A stretch of 52,833 nt of DNA from Frankiales bacterium (lineage in GTDB: Bacteria; Actinomycetota; Actinomycetes; Mycobacteriales; Jatrophihabitantaceae), in NCBI GenBank assembly GCA_025966315.1, contig JAOPUZ010000068.1, positions 1 to 52,833 on the forward strand. The letters run 5' to 3'. The notes under the pieces are model-generated. The model ran no database searches and was not told where the DNA came from. It saw only the letters and a list, made by a program, of their open reading frames with translations. Numbering within the stretch: the first letter of the stretch is position 1; each line of letters starts with the position of its first letter. The translations under genes and the position numbers were made by a program. Below, piece after piece: positions 23,754 to 30,934 of this stretch.

Positions 23754-24236
23754 GTGAACGCACGCATCCCGCAACAGCACATCACGCGGATCCCGCTCGA
23801 TGAGATCGATCATCAACTGATCGGCCTGCTCCAGCGGGACGGTCGCGCGTCCTACGCCGAGCTGGCCCCGGCGGTGGGCCTCTCCGCGCCTGCGGTGCGA
23901 CAGCGCGTCCAGCGACTGGTCGAGGGCGGTGTGGTGCAGATCGTGGCGGTGACCGATCCGCTCGCGCTCGGGCTGCCGGTCATGGCGCTGGTGGGCATCA
24001 AGGTCAGTGGTGACGCGCTCGCCGTTGCGGATGCGCTCGGCGCCATCCCCCGGGTGATCTATGTCGTGGTCACCGGCGGGTCGTTCGACCTGTTTGCCGA
24101 GGTCGTCTGCCGGGACATGACCGAGCTGTTCGAGATCATGAACGGACTCATCCGCCCGATGAACGGCGTGTCCAGCGTCGAATCCTTCCCCTACTTCGAC
24201 ATCCACACCCAACGATTCACCTGGGAGACAGACTGA
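23754..24236 (+). CDS. Lrp/AsnC-family transcriptional regulator
   Basis: A 160-residue regulator. The N-terminal winged helix (IDHQLIGLLQRDGRASYAEL, LSAPAVRQRVQRLVEGGVVQ) is followed by the RAM ligand-binding domain (VMALVGIKVSGDALAVADAL, VVVTGGSFDLFAEVVCRDM). The GTG start at 23754 puts the helix-turn-helix at the normal distance from the N-terminus. The stop overlaps the next ATG (TGATG), so it is co-translated with the ABM protein, an uncommon partner. Effector unknown. Confidence 0.93.
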   Translation: MNARIPQQHITRIPLDEIDHQLIGLLQRDGRASYAELAPAVGLSAPAVRQRVQRLVEGGVVQIVAVTDPLALGLPVMALVGIKVSGDALAVADALGAIPRVIYVVVTGGSFDLFAEVVCRDMTELFEIMNGLIRPMNGVSSVESFPYFDIHTQRFTWETD

Positions 24237-24526
24237 TGGTTCTGGAGATCGCGCTAATCGACGTCCTGCCCGGTCACGACGCCGACTTCGAGGCCGGCTA
24301 CGCGGCGGCCAGATCGGCGCTGGCCGAATCACCAGGCCTGCGCAGCATCCGGATGACGCATGGGGTCGAGACGCCCACTCGGTTCGTGCTGCTGGTCGAG
24401 TGGGATTCCCTGGCCGCCCACCAGGAGTTTCGCGACTCGGATCGCTTCCCGATCTGGCGAGCCGGCATCGGCCCGCACTTCGCGCAGCCGCCACACGTCG
24501 AGCACTTCACCGACGTGAGCGTCTGA
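24236..24526 (+). CDS. Antibiotic biosynthesis monooxygenase (ABM) domain protein
   Basis: A 96-residue single-domain dimeric alpha-beta barrel protein. The pattern VLEIALIDVLPGHDADFEAG, SPGLRSIRMTHGVETPTRFV, and VEWDSLAAHQEFRDSDRFP followed by a terminal strand (PHVEHFTDV) is that of ABM/YgiN-like proteins. Such proteins act as cofactor-free quinol monooxygenases or haem/small-molecule-binding proteins; which applies here is not visible. It overlaps the Lrp regulator and ends 19 bp from the convergent VOC gene. Confidence 0.88.
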   Translation: MVLEIALIDVLPGHDADFEAGYAAARSALAESPGLRSIRMTHGVETPTRFVLLVEWDSLAAHQEFRDSDRFPIWRAGIGPHFAQPPHVEHFTDVSV

Positions 24527-24545
24527 GCGGCTCGCCCGGCGGCCC

Positions 24546-24959
24546 TCAGTCGCGGTAGAGCACTTCGATGACGTTGCCGTTGGGGTCGACCAGCTGGGTC
24601 CCGAAGTAGTGCAGTTGGACGTCCTCCCATTGACGGGGGGCCTGGTGCTGCCGGGCCGATGTGCCCGCGGCTGCCTCGTACGCGGCGATCACCTGCGCCC
24701 GGTCGCTCGCGCGTAGTGCGAGGTGCGCTCCGCTGGTCGGTTGCAAACCCGCGACCAGCCACAGCACAGCGGTTTCTCCCTCGACGGCGTAGCCGATCGC
24801 GGCGACCTCATCCGTGTCATCCTCGTCGCCCTCCGGGTCGGAGTACTCCACCTGTGACGTCAAACCGAGCGCGCCCAGGACCGCGTCGTAGGCGGGTCGG
24901 GTCGCGGCGAAATCGTCGGTGACGATGGTGACATGATCCAGGCTCGGCGTGGCAGGCAT
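24546..24959 (-). CDS. VOC-family protein (glyoxalase/bleomycin-resistance fold)
   Basis: A 137-residue vicinal-oxygen-chelate protein with two beta-alpha-beta modules. SLDHVTIVTDDFAATRPAYDAVLG opens the first, with the usual metal-ligand His. LALRASDRAQVIAAYEAAAG and the C-terminal VQLHYFGTQLVDPNGNVIEVLY close the second, with the metal-ligand Glu. An acidic loop (DPEGDEDDTDE) is inserted between strands. It is divergent from psuG with a 32-bp gap. Substrate unknown; it could be an isomerase, dioxygenase or resistance protein. Confidence 0.9.
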   Translation of the reverse strand: MPATPSLDHVTIVTDDFAATRPAYDAVLGALGLTSQVEYSDPEGDEDDTDEVAAIGYAVEGETAVLWLVAGLQPTSGAHLALRASDRAQVIAAYEAAAGTSARQHQAPRQWEDVQLHYFGTQLVDPNGNVIEVLYRD

Positions 24960-24991
24960 GCGGCAATCTCTACCTGATCGGACGGTCGACT

Positions 24992-25897
24992 GTGCAGGTA
25001 CACCCGGAGGTGCGCGAGGCGCTGGCCGAGGGCGGTGCCGTGGTGGCGCTGGAAAGCACCATCATCAGCCATGGGCTACCCCGGCCCGGCAACCTCGAGA
25101 TTGCCCGCCAGATCGAGCAGGCGGTACGCGATGCCGGTGCGGTGCCGGCCACCATCGCGATTGTTCGCGGCGTCCCCCACATCGGGCTCGACGATGACGC
25201 GCTGAGCCAGATCGCGTGGTCCGAGGACACGGACAAGGTCAGCGTCCGCGACCTGGCCACTGTCGTCGCCAAAGGTGGCAACGGAGCCACCACCGTCGCG
25301 TCGACCGCGCATCTGGCGGCGCGAGCCGGCATCGAGGTCTTCGCGACCGGCGGGCTCGGCGGCGTGCACCGCGAGGCCCGTGAGTCGTGGGACGAATCGG
25401 CGGACTTGACCACCTTGTCCCGGACGCGCGCCGTCGTGGTGTGCGCCGGGGTCAAATCGATTCTGGACGTCGGTGCCACCATCGAGCGGCTGGAGACCCT
25501 GAACATCGGGGTCCTCGGCTACCGGACCAAGTCGTTCCCGGGTTTCTATCGGGCCGACTCGGGGTACGCCCTGGACTGGCGGGTGGACACGGCGGCCGAG
25601 GTGGCCGAGGTGATGGTTCAACGGGGCCTGCTCGGCACGGACAGCAGTGCGTTGATCGTGGCCAACCCGGTGCCGGCCGCTGATGAGCTGGACGCCGAGT
25701 TGCACGACCGCACGCTCACCGGCGGTCTGGCCGCGTTGCGGGCCCGGGGCATCCGAGGCAAGGCGGTTACGCCGTTCCTGCTCGAGTATTTTCACCGCGA
25801 GACCGCGGGCGCCTCGCTGACCACCAACGTCCAGCTGGTGCTGAACAACGCTCGCGTGGCCGGCGAAATCGCCGCCGCGTACAGCGTCCGGCGATGA
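24992..25897 (+). CDS. psuG: Pseudouridine-5'-phosphate glycosidase
   Basis: Cleaves the C-C glycosidic bond of pseudouridine 5'-phosphate to uracil and ribose 5-phosphate, recovering modified nucleosides from RNA turnover. The product is 301 residues, normal for the family. Signature blocks are VALESTIISHGLPRPGN, GNGATTVASTAHLAARAGI, FATGGLGGVHREARESWD and VVCAGVKSILDVG. Glu21, Lys82 and Lys155 correspond, by my alignment from memory, to the catalytic Glu31, Lys93 and Lys166 of E. coli PsuG. The GTG start is immediately divergent from the VOC gene. It overlaps the downstream kinase by four bases (ATGA). Confidence 0.95.
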   Translation: MQVHPEVREALAEGGAVVALESTIISHGLPRPGNLEIARQIEQAVRDAGAVPATIAIVRGVPHIGLDDDALSQIAWSEDTDKVSVRDLATVVAKGGNGATTVASTAHLAARAGIEVFATGGLGGVHREARESWDESADLTTLSRTRAVVVCAGVKSILDVGATIERLETLNIGVLGYRTKSFPGFYRADSGYALDWRVDTAAEVAEVMVQRGLLGTDSSALIVANPVPAADELDAELHDRTLTGGLAALRARGIRGKAVTPFLLEYFHRETAGASLTTNVQLVLNNARVAGEIAAAYSVRR

Positions 25898-26826
25898 CGC
25901 CCGGGGGCCGCGTCGTCTGCCTGGGCGACGTGATGGTGGATGTGGTTGCCCTGCTGTCCGGCGAGCTGGCGCCAGGTTCGGACTCCCCCGCCTCGATCCG
26001 GTTGAGCGGCGGCGGATCCGCGGCCAACACCGCCTGCTGGCTGGTCCGGCTGGGCACGGACGTCAGCCTGGTGGCCCGAGTTGGCGACGACGAGTTCGGG
26101 CGATCGACGCTTCGGGAGCTGCGGGCGTTCGGGGTGCGCATCGAGACCGCGGTCGACCCGACCGAGCCGACCGGGATCTGCATCGTGCTGGTCGGTTCGC
26201 AGGGCCAGCGTTCCATGATCCCGTCGGCCGGCGCCAACGCCGCGCTGAGCAGCGTCGACGTTGACAGCGTCGATCTGGCGGCATCGGATCACCTGCACGT
26301 ATCGGCGTATTCATTGCTACGCCCGCAGACCCGCGCGGCTGCTCGCCAGGCGCTGAACCGCGCGCAATCGGTGGGAGCCGGACTCTCGGTCGATGTTGCC
26401 TCGGCCGTGCCGCTGGCCCAGGTGGGCGGTTCGCAGTTTCTGAGTTGGCTGCCCCGGGAGTGCCTGTTGTTGCTCAATGCCGATGAGGCCCGGGTGCTGG
26501 TCGATGGAGTGGACCTGCCGACGGCCGCACTCACGTTGGCCGGACCGGGTCGGCGGGTGGTGATCAAGGACGGCCCGCGCGGGGCGATCTGGGCCCAGGA
26601 CGGCGTGGCGGGACAGGTCGTCACCACGCCAGTCGAGTCGGTCGACACCACCGGCGCCGGGGACGCCTTCGCCGCCGGCCTCATCGACGCGCTGCGAAAG
26701 GGCGCGACCCTGACGCAAGCGGTTGTCGCCGGCAACTCGGTCGGCGCCCTCGCGGTGGGGCAGCCGGGCGGCCGGCCACCGCCACCGCGGCCAGCTGAGG
26801 AAGGTCCTACCGCGGCGTCGTTATAG
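25894..26826 (+). CDS. psuK: PfkB-family carbohydrate kinase, probable pseudouridine kinase
   Basis: A 310-residue ribokinase-fold sugar/nucleoside kinase. The N-terminal GDVMVDVVALLSGEL and SGGGSAANTACWLVRLG and the C-terminal VDTTGAGDAFAAGLIDAL (anion hole and catalytic Asp) are diagnostic of PfkB. The four-base overlap with psuG strongly suggests it is the kinase that makes pseudouridine 5'-phosphate for PsuG, completing a two-step salvage route. The last residues are Pro-rich (GGRPPPPRPAEEG), and the left arm of the downstream terminator hairpin lies within the last codons. The pseudouridine specificity is inferred from context. Confidence 0.88.
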   Translation: MTPGGRVVCLGDVMVDVVALLSGELAPGSDSPASIRLSGGGSAANTACWLVRLGTDVSLVARVGDDEFGRSTLRELRAFGVRIETAVDPTEPTGICIVLVGSQGQRSMIPSAGANAALSSVDVDSVDLAASDHLHVSAYSLLRPQTRAAARQALNRAQSVGAGLSVDVASAVPLAQVGGSQFLSWLPRECLLLLNADEARVLVDGVDLPTAALTLAGPGRRVVIKDGPRGAIWAQDGVAGQVVTTPVESVDTTGAGDAFAAGLIDALRKGATLTQAVVAGNSVGALAVGQPGGRPPPPRPAEEGPTAASL

Positions 26827-26848
26827 CAACGTCTCGGTAGGACCTTCC
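26799..26848. terminator. Bidirectional terminator hairpin between psuK and uvrB (copy 1 of a conserved element)
   Basis: The arms GGAAGGTCCTACCG (26799-26812) and CGGTAGGACCTTCC (26835-26848) are perfect 14-bp complements. Between them an inner stem (GTCGTT/AACGTC) closes the loop ATAGC. It lies between convergent genes; the psuK stop codon falls inside the loop region. A second copy with the same geometry is at 30871-30925. Neither copy has a long U-tract, which is common for actinobacterial terminators. Confidence 0.8.
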
Positions 26849-26868
26849 GTCAACGTGGTGGGTGCCGG

Positions 26869-29052
26869 TTAGTGCACGCCGGCTGCGTCCATGCCGCGCA
26901 GCTCCTTCTTGAGATCCTGGATCTCGTCGCGCAGGCGCGCTGCCACCTCGAAGTGGAGCTCGCGGGCAGCGCCGAGCATCTGGTCGTTGAGCTGCTGGAT
27001 CAGATCGGCCAGTTCCGCGCGAGGCAGCTCGGCCACATCCAGCTTGCCGTCGGCATGCACCCCGACGCCGATCACACCGGCCGATGCGGCCGCCCCGCGG
27101 CCAGCCCGGCCCGGGACCGGCGACTTGCCACGACCGGTCACCGGCGACTTGCCGCGCGACTGGGACCGGCCCGAACCGCCGACGGGCGTGCTGCCCAGCA
27201 GCTCCTGGGTGTCCTCGTCCTCACGGGCCAACATGTCGGTGATGTCGGCGATCCGGCGGCGCAACGGCTGCGGGTCGATGCCGTTCTCGGTGTTGTAGGC
27301 GATCTGCCGGTCGCGCCGGCGGTTCGTCTCGTCGATGGCCTGTTCCATGGACTTGGTGATCCGATCGGCATACATGTGCACCTGACCGGACACGTTCCGA
27401 GCGGCTCGTCCGATCGTCTGGATCAGCGACGTACCGGATCGCAGGAAGCCTTCCTTGTCGGCGTCCAGGATGGCCACCAGTGACACCTCGGGCAGGTCGA
27501 GGCCCTCACGCAGCAGGTTGATGCCGACCAGCACGTCGTACTCCCCCATCCGAAGCTCGCGCAGCAATTCGACCCGTCGCAGCGTGTCCACTTCGGAGTG
27601 CAGGTACCGGACCCGAACGCCCAGCTCGAGCAGGTAGTCGGTGAGGTCCTCGGACATCTTCTTGGTCAGGGTGGTGACCAGCACCCGCTCGTTCTTGTCC
27701 GCGCGCAGCCGGATCTCGTGGACCAGGTCATCGATCTGCCCCTTGGTCGGCTTCACGATCACCTCGGGATCGATGAGGCCGGTCGGCCGGATGACCTGCT
27801 CGACGACGTCCCCGCCGGTCTTGCCGAGCTCGTAGTTGCCGGGTGTCGCGGACAGGTAGACGGTCTGCCCGATCCGTTCGACGAATTCCTCGAACTTCAA
27901 CGGCCGGTTGTCCATGGCGCTCGGCAGCCGAAACCCGTGGTCGACCAGGGTGCGCTTACGGGACATGTCGCCCTCGTACATACCGCCCGTCTGCGGCACC
28001 GTCACATGTGACTCGTCGATCACGAGCAGGAAATCGTCCGGGAAGTAGTCCAGCAGGCAGTTCGGAGCGCTGCCCGGCTGGCGGCCGTCGATGTGCAGCG
28101 AGTAGTTCTCAATCCCCGAGCAGAACCCGACCTGCCGCATCATCTCGATGTCGTAGCTGGTGCGCATCCGGAGCCGTTGCGACTCGAGCAGCTTGTTCTG
28201 CCGGTCGAGTTCGGCCAGCCGCTGCTCGAGTTCGGCCTCGATGCCGGCGATGGCTTTCTCCATCCGCTCCGGACCGGCCGCGTAGTGGGTCGCCGGAAAG
28301 ATGAAGACTTCGTCGACCTCGCGGATCACCTCGCCGGTCAGCGGATGTAGATAGTAGAGGCGCTCGATCTCATCGCCGAACATCTCGACCCGAATGGCGA
28401 GTTCTTCGTACACCGGAAAGATCTCGACCGTGTCGCCCCGGACCCGGAACACCCCGCGGTTGAAAGCAAGATCGTTGCGCGCGTACTGCACGCCCACCAG
28501 GCCCCGCAGAATCTTCTCGCGCTCGATCTGCTGGCCGACTCTCAGTCGCACCGCGCGGTCTACGTACTCCTGGGGCGTACCTAGCCCGTAGATGCAGGAC
28601 ACCGTGGCCACCACGATGACGTCGCGACGGGTCAGCAGCGACATGGTGGCCGAGTGCCGGAGCCGCTCGACCTCGGAGTTGATCGCCGAGTCCTTCTCGA
28701 TGTAGGTATCGGTCTGCGGGACGTAGGCCTCGGGCTGGTAGTAGTCGTAGTAGCTGACGAAGTATTCGACCGCGTTGTTCGGGAACATCTCGCGGAACTC
28801 GTTGGCCAATTGAGCGGCGAGCGTCTTGTTCGGAGCCATCACGAGCGTCGGGCGTTGCAACCGTTCGATCAACCAGGCGGTGGTCGCGGACTTGCCGGTG
28901 CCGGTGGCGCCCAGCAGGACCACGTCCCGCTCGCCCTCGCGGATCCGCTTCTCGAGCTCGGCGATGGCGGCGGGCTGATCGCCGGACGGGGTGTGGTCGC
29001 TGACCACCTCGAACTTGCCGGACGAGGGGACGATGTCGGAATCAACGCGCAT
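26869..29052 (-). CDS. uvrB: Excinuclease ABC subunit UvrB
   Basis: The helicase-like damage-verification subunit of nucleotide excision repair. Domains are complete: Walker [16 protein letters not shown] (about residues 46-60), the beta-hairpin [37 protein letters not shown], and motifs [22 protein letters not shown] and [10 protein letters not shown]. The C-terminal UVR motif that binds UvrC ([20 protein letters not shown]) is also present. The length of 727 residues is slightly above typical. The excess is a basic Gly/Ser/Arg/Pro-rich linker with a repeated GRGKSPV motif just before the UVR region. The gene converges on psuK with the conserved hairpin between them. Confidence 0.98.
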   Translation of the reverse strand: MRVDSDIVPSSGKFEVVSDHTPSGDQPAAIAELEKRIREGERDVVLLGATGTGKSATTAWLIERLQRPTLVMAPNKTLAAQLANEFREMFPNNAVEYFVSYYDYYQPEAYVPQTDTYIEKDSAINSEVERLRHSATMSLLTRRDVIVVATVSCIYGLGTPQEYVDRAVRLRVGQQIEREKILRGLVGVQYARNDLAFNRGVFRVRGDTVEIFPVYEELAIRVEMFGDEIERLYYLHPLTGEVIREVDEVFIFPATHYAAGPERMEKAIAGIEAELEQRLAELDRQNKLLESQRLRMRTSYDIEMMRQVGFCSGIENYSLHIDGRQPGSAPNCLLDYFPDDFLLVIDESHVTVPQTGGMYEGDMSRKRTLVDHGFRLPSAMDNRPLKFEEFVERIGQTVYLSATPGNYELGKTGGDVVEQVIRPTGLIDPEVIVKPTKGQIDDLVHEIRLRADKNERVLVTTLTKKMSEDLTDYLLELGVRVRYLHSEVDTLRRVELLRELRMGEYDVLVGINLLREGLDLPEVSLVAILDADKEGFLRSGTSLIQTIGRAARNVSGQVHMYADRITKSMEQAIDETNRRRDRQIAYNTENGIDPQPLRRRIADITDMLAREDEDTQELLGSTPVGGSGRSQSRGKSPVTGRGKSPVPGRAGRGAAASAGVIGVGVHADGKLDVAELPRAELADLIQQLNDQMLGAARELHFEVAARLRDEIQDLKKELRGMDAAGVH
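27116..27156 (-). repeat. Direct repeat in the uvrB linker
   Basis: ACCGGCGACTTGCCACG (27116-27132) recurs with one change as ACCGGCGACTTGCCGCG (27140-27156), a 24-bp period. It encodes the duplicated RGKSPV segment in the flexible linker before the UvrB UVR motif. Confidence 0.85.
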
Positions 29053-29103
29053 GCCTCCACGGTACGGCCGACCTCTGACAACCCGTAGCGATTCAGCTGT
29101 CAG

Positions 29104-30039
29104 CTAGCGACCGGTGGCGGCGCTGTTCGTGGTGGGCGCCGGCGAGCCGCTGGACTTGAGCAGGCTGGCCACCGTGGTCACGACCAGCACGCCGACGATG
29201 ACGACCAGCGAGAGCCAGATCGGGATGTCGGGTGCCCAGTGCACCGACTTGCCACCGTTGACGAAGGGCAGCGTGTTCTCATGCAGCGCGTGCAGGATCA
29301 GCTTCACGCCGATGAACGCGAGCAGTACGGACAACCCCAGGCCGAGGTACACCAGTTTCGTGAGCAGGTTGCCGATCAGGAAGTACAGCTGGCGCAGTCC
29401 CATCAGCGCGAACAGGTTGGCCGTGAGCACGAGGTAGGGCTCGTTAGTGAGCCCGTAGATGGCCGGAACCGAATCAAGCGCGAAGAGCAGGTCGGTCGTG
29501 CCGAGGGCCACGATGACGATCGCCATCGGCGTCATCAGCCGGCGACCGCCCCGCTTGACGGTCAGCTGACTTCCGACGTAGTCGTCGGTGGACGGTACGC
29601 GCCGGCGGAGCCAGCGGATCGCCCGTCCGTCCTCGTAGTCCTGCTCGTCATCGGAGCCGTTCTCCTTGGCCAGCTTCACCGCGGTGTAAACGAGGAATGC
29701 CCCGAACAGGTAGAACACCCAGGAGAAGGCGTTGATGGCCGCGGCCCCGAGCGCGATGAACGCGCCGCGCAACACCAGCGCGAGCACGATGCCGATCAGC
29801 AGGGCCGACTGCTGCAGCGCCCGGGGCACGCCCAACTTCGTCATGATGATCAAGAAAACGAAGAGGTTGTCGATCGACAACGAGTACTCGGTGAGCCACC
29901 CGGCGAGGAACTGGGTGCCGTAATCGATGCCGCTGACCACGAACACGCCCGCCCCGAACAGCACGGCCGCCCCGATGAAGAAGGCCAGGTGCAGCCCCGA
30001 CTCACGCATGCTCGGCTCGTGCGGCCGACGGCCGATCAC
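29104..30039 (-). CDS. TerC-family membrane protein (probable Mn2+ exporter), 5' end displaced by a frameshift
   Basis: A TerC/Alx-type integral membrane protein of about nine hydrophobic helices. Conserved acidic motifs are present: WLTEYSLSIDNLFVFLIIM and LFALDSVPAIYGLTNEPYLV, which line the proposed metal path. Members preceded by a yybP-ykoY riboswitch export manganese, and such a riboswitch is present here (30121-30305). In this frame the first usable start is the GTG at 30039 (VIGRRPHEPS). The frame remains TerC-like upstream of it (LAVAIAFLAIDVF), and the natural ATG at 30110 with its own ribosome-binding site is out of register by one base. The first membrane helix is therefore split. 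Either a genuine 1-nt deletion or a sequence error; the rest of the gene is intact. Confidence 0.85.
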   Translation of the reverse strand: MIGRRPHEPSMRESGLHLAFFIGAAVLFGAGVFVVSGIDYGTQFLAGWLTEYSLSIDNLFVFLIIMTKLGVPRALQQSALLIGIVLALVLRGAFIALGAAAINAFSWVFYLFGAFLVYTAVKLAKENGSDDEQDYEDGRAIRWLRRRVPSTDDYVGSQLTVKRGGRRLMTPMAIVIVALGTTDLLFALDSVPAIYGLTNEPYLVLTANLFALMGLRQLYFLIGNLLTKLVYLGLGLSVLLAFIGVKLILHALHENTLPFVNGGKSVHWAPDIPIWLSLVVIVGVLVVTTVASLLKSSGSPAPTTNSAATGR

Positions 30040-30068
30040 GAATACGTCGATCGCCAGGAACGCGATGG

Positions 30069-30110
30069 CTACGGCGAGAGGATGATCCAGACGAGCGGGG
30101 AGACATGCAT
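30069..30110 (-). other. Out-of-frame original 5' end of the TerC gene
   Basis: From the ATG at 30110 the frame reads MHVSPLVWIILSP and stops at TAG (30071-30069). MHVSPLVWII is the usual start of TerC proteins. Adding one base at about 30080/30081 would continue it as WII-T-LAVAIAFLAIDVFVIG into the downstream TerC frame. An AAGGA Shine-Dalgarno lies 11 nt upstream of this ATG. This is the displaced N-terminus rather than an independent peptide, although a short leader peptide cannot be excluded. Confidence 0.8.
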
Positions 30111-30120
30111 TTCAACAACC

Positions 30121-30305
30121 GTCCTTCGGTCAGCGATTCGGGACCGTACGAATGCACGGTCCAGCTGCCGAAGGTCTGATCCACCCGGATAGCGGGCCGA
30201 CTCCCCGGGATCGCCGTGCTGCCGGCCGATGCGGCTTTGCCGGGCTGACGATCCGTGATGACGAGGTGGTCGCGGTGTTGCTGGTTCGGGATTACTCCCC
30301 TTCAG
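30121..30305 (-). promoter_or_regulatory. yybP-ykoY manganese riboswitch with translational expression platform
   Basis: On the minus strand the RNA begins GAAGGGGAGTAAT (30305-30293), with the GGGGAGUA element of the family. It continues to CTCGTCATCACGG (30265-30253), the second conserved loop, then CCCGGCAAAG. P1 closes with GACCTTC (30176-30170), pairing with the 5' GAAGG. The aptamer is about 136 nt. The expression platform contains the hairpin GGACCGT/ACGGTCC (30141-30162) and the terC Shine-Dalgarno. CCTTCGG at the P1 3' strand (30174-30168) can instead pair perfectly with CCGAAGG at the Shine-Dalgarno (30129-30123). Mn2+ binding would thus free the ribosome-binding site. Family assignment is from conserved sequence; the switching model is inference. 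Confidence 0.85.
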
Positions 30306-30362
30306 TACCGCTTACTCTAGCCGGACTTTGGCACTCTTCCGGCCGTCAGGCAGATTGGTGCG

Positions 30363-30845
30363 ATGCCACCACCGCCACCGCCAGGTCCGCAACCGCACGA
30401 ATCGCCCGACGATCACGTGTACTGGCGGATCGCACCGACGTTGACGGCGACGTTGTACGTGATTGCCGCGGCCATCTTCGCGGTTGCGATCTACACCAGC
30501 CTGCCGGTCGTGCTGCGGCTGGCGATCGCGGCGTTCGGCGTCGCCTTTGCCGTGACCGCCACGTACTGTGCGCGTCAGCTCATCTACGCCGACGCCGACG
30601 GGATCGCGATTCGCCACCTGATGTCGACCGACAGTTACAGCTGGCGCGACATTGCGGCGGTCGACGTCGTCACCACCGGCAAGACGGGGATGACGATCGC
30701 GCTGGACCTGGACGCGGGGCGGCAGGTGAAGCTACCGCCGTCCCTGGTGCTGCCGGCGACACCACATAGCCTGCAGAGCACTCACACGCTATTGGGCATG
30801 AAGGCTCGTCAACTGAGCGCGCTCGGGCGGCTAGATCGCCGCTGA
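30363..30845 (+). CDS. PH-domain membrane protein (actinobacterial, unknown function)
   Basis: A 160-residue protein. A Pro-rich N-terminus (MPPPPPPGPQPHESPDDH) is followed by two hydrophobic segments at about residues 27-47 and 50-68, then a soluble bacterial PH-like domain (LIYADADGIAIRHLMSTDSY, SWRDIAAVDVVTTGK, VKLPPSLVLP). This architecture is common in actinobacteria, where such proteins are small membrane proteins of unknown role. It is divergent from terC and converges with the PPK2 gene across a conserved hairpin. Confidence 0.8.
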   Translation: MPPPPPPGPQPHESPDDHVYWRIAPTLTATLYVIAAAIFAVAIYTSLPVVLRLAIAAFGVAFAVTATYCARQLIYADADGIAIRHLMSTDSYSWRDIAAVDVVTTGKTGMTIALDLDAGRQVKLPPSLVLPATPHSLQSTHTLLGMKARQLSALGRLDRR

Positions 30846-30870
30846 GCTGGACATACCCCAGGCCCCACGG

Positions 30871-30925
30871 CCCGAAAGTCCTACTCTGGCGTTGTCATAG
30901 CGACGGCAGAGTAGGACTTTTCGGG
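30871..30925. terminator. Bidirectional terminator hairpin between PH-domain gene and PPK2 (copy 2)
   Basis: The arms CCCGAAAGTCCTACTCTG (30871-30888) and CAGAGTAGGACTTTTCGGG (30907-30925) pair throughout except for one extra T. The inner stem GTTGTC/GACGGC closes the same ATAGC loop as the hairpin at 26799-26848. It lies between two convergent genes, so it can terminate transcripts from both directions. Confidence 0.8.
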
Positions 30926-30934
30926 TTAGGACGA

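Larger units (their letters stand above)
30040..30362. other. Intergenic region between the TerC frame and the PH-domain gene
   Basis: This 323-bp stretch holds the displaced terC 5' end, the manganese riboswitch and, beyond its 5' end (about 30306-30362), the presumed divergent promoters for terC and the PH-domain gene. I see no clear consensus -10/-35 boxes, although TACTCTAG-like A/T-richer sequence at 30313-30320 is a candidate. No further gene is visible. Confidence 0.6.

Noticed and set aside
30069-30110. Programmed frameshifting in terC
   Set aside because: Joining the frames by -1 slippage is possible in principle, but there is no X-XXY-YYZ slippery heptamer or adjacent stimulatory hairpin; a 1-nt deletion or sequence error is simpler.
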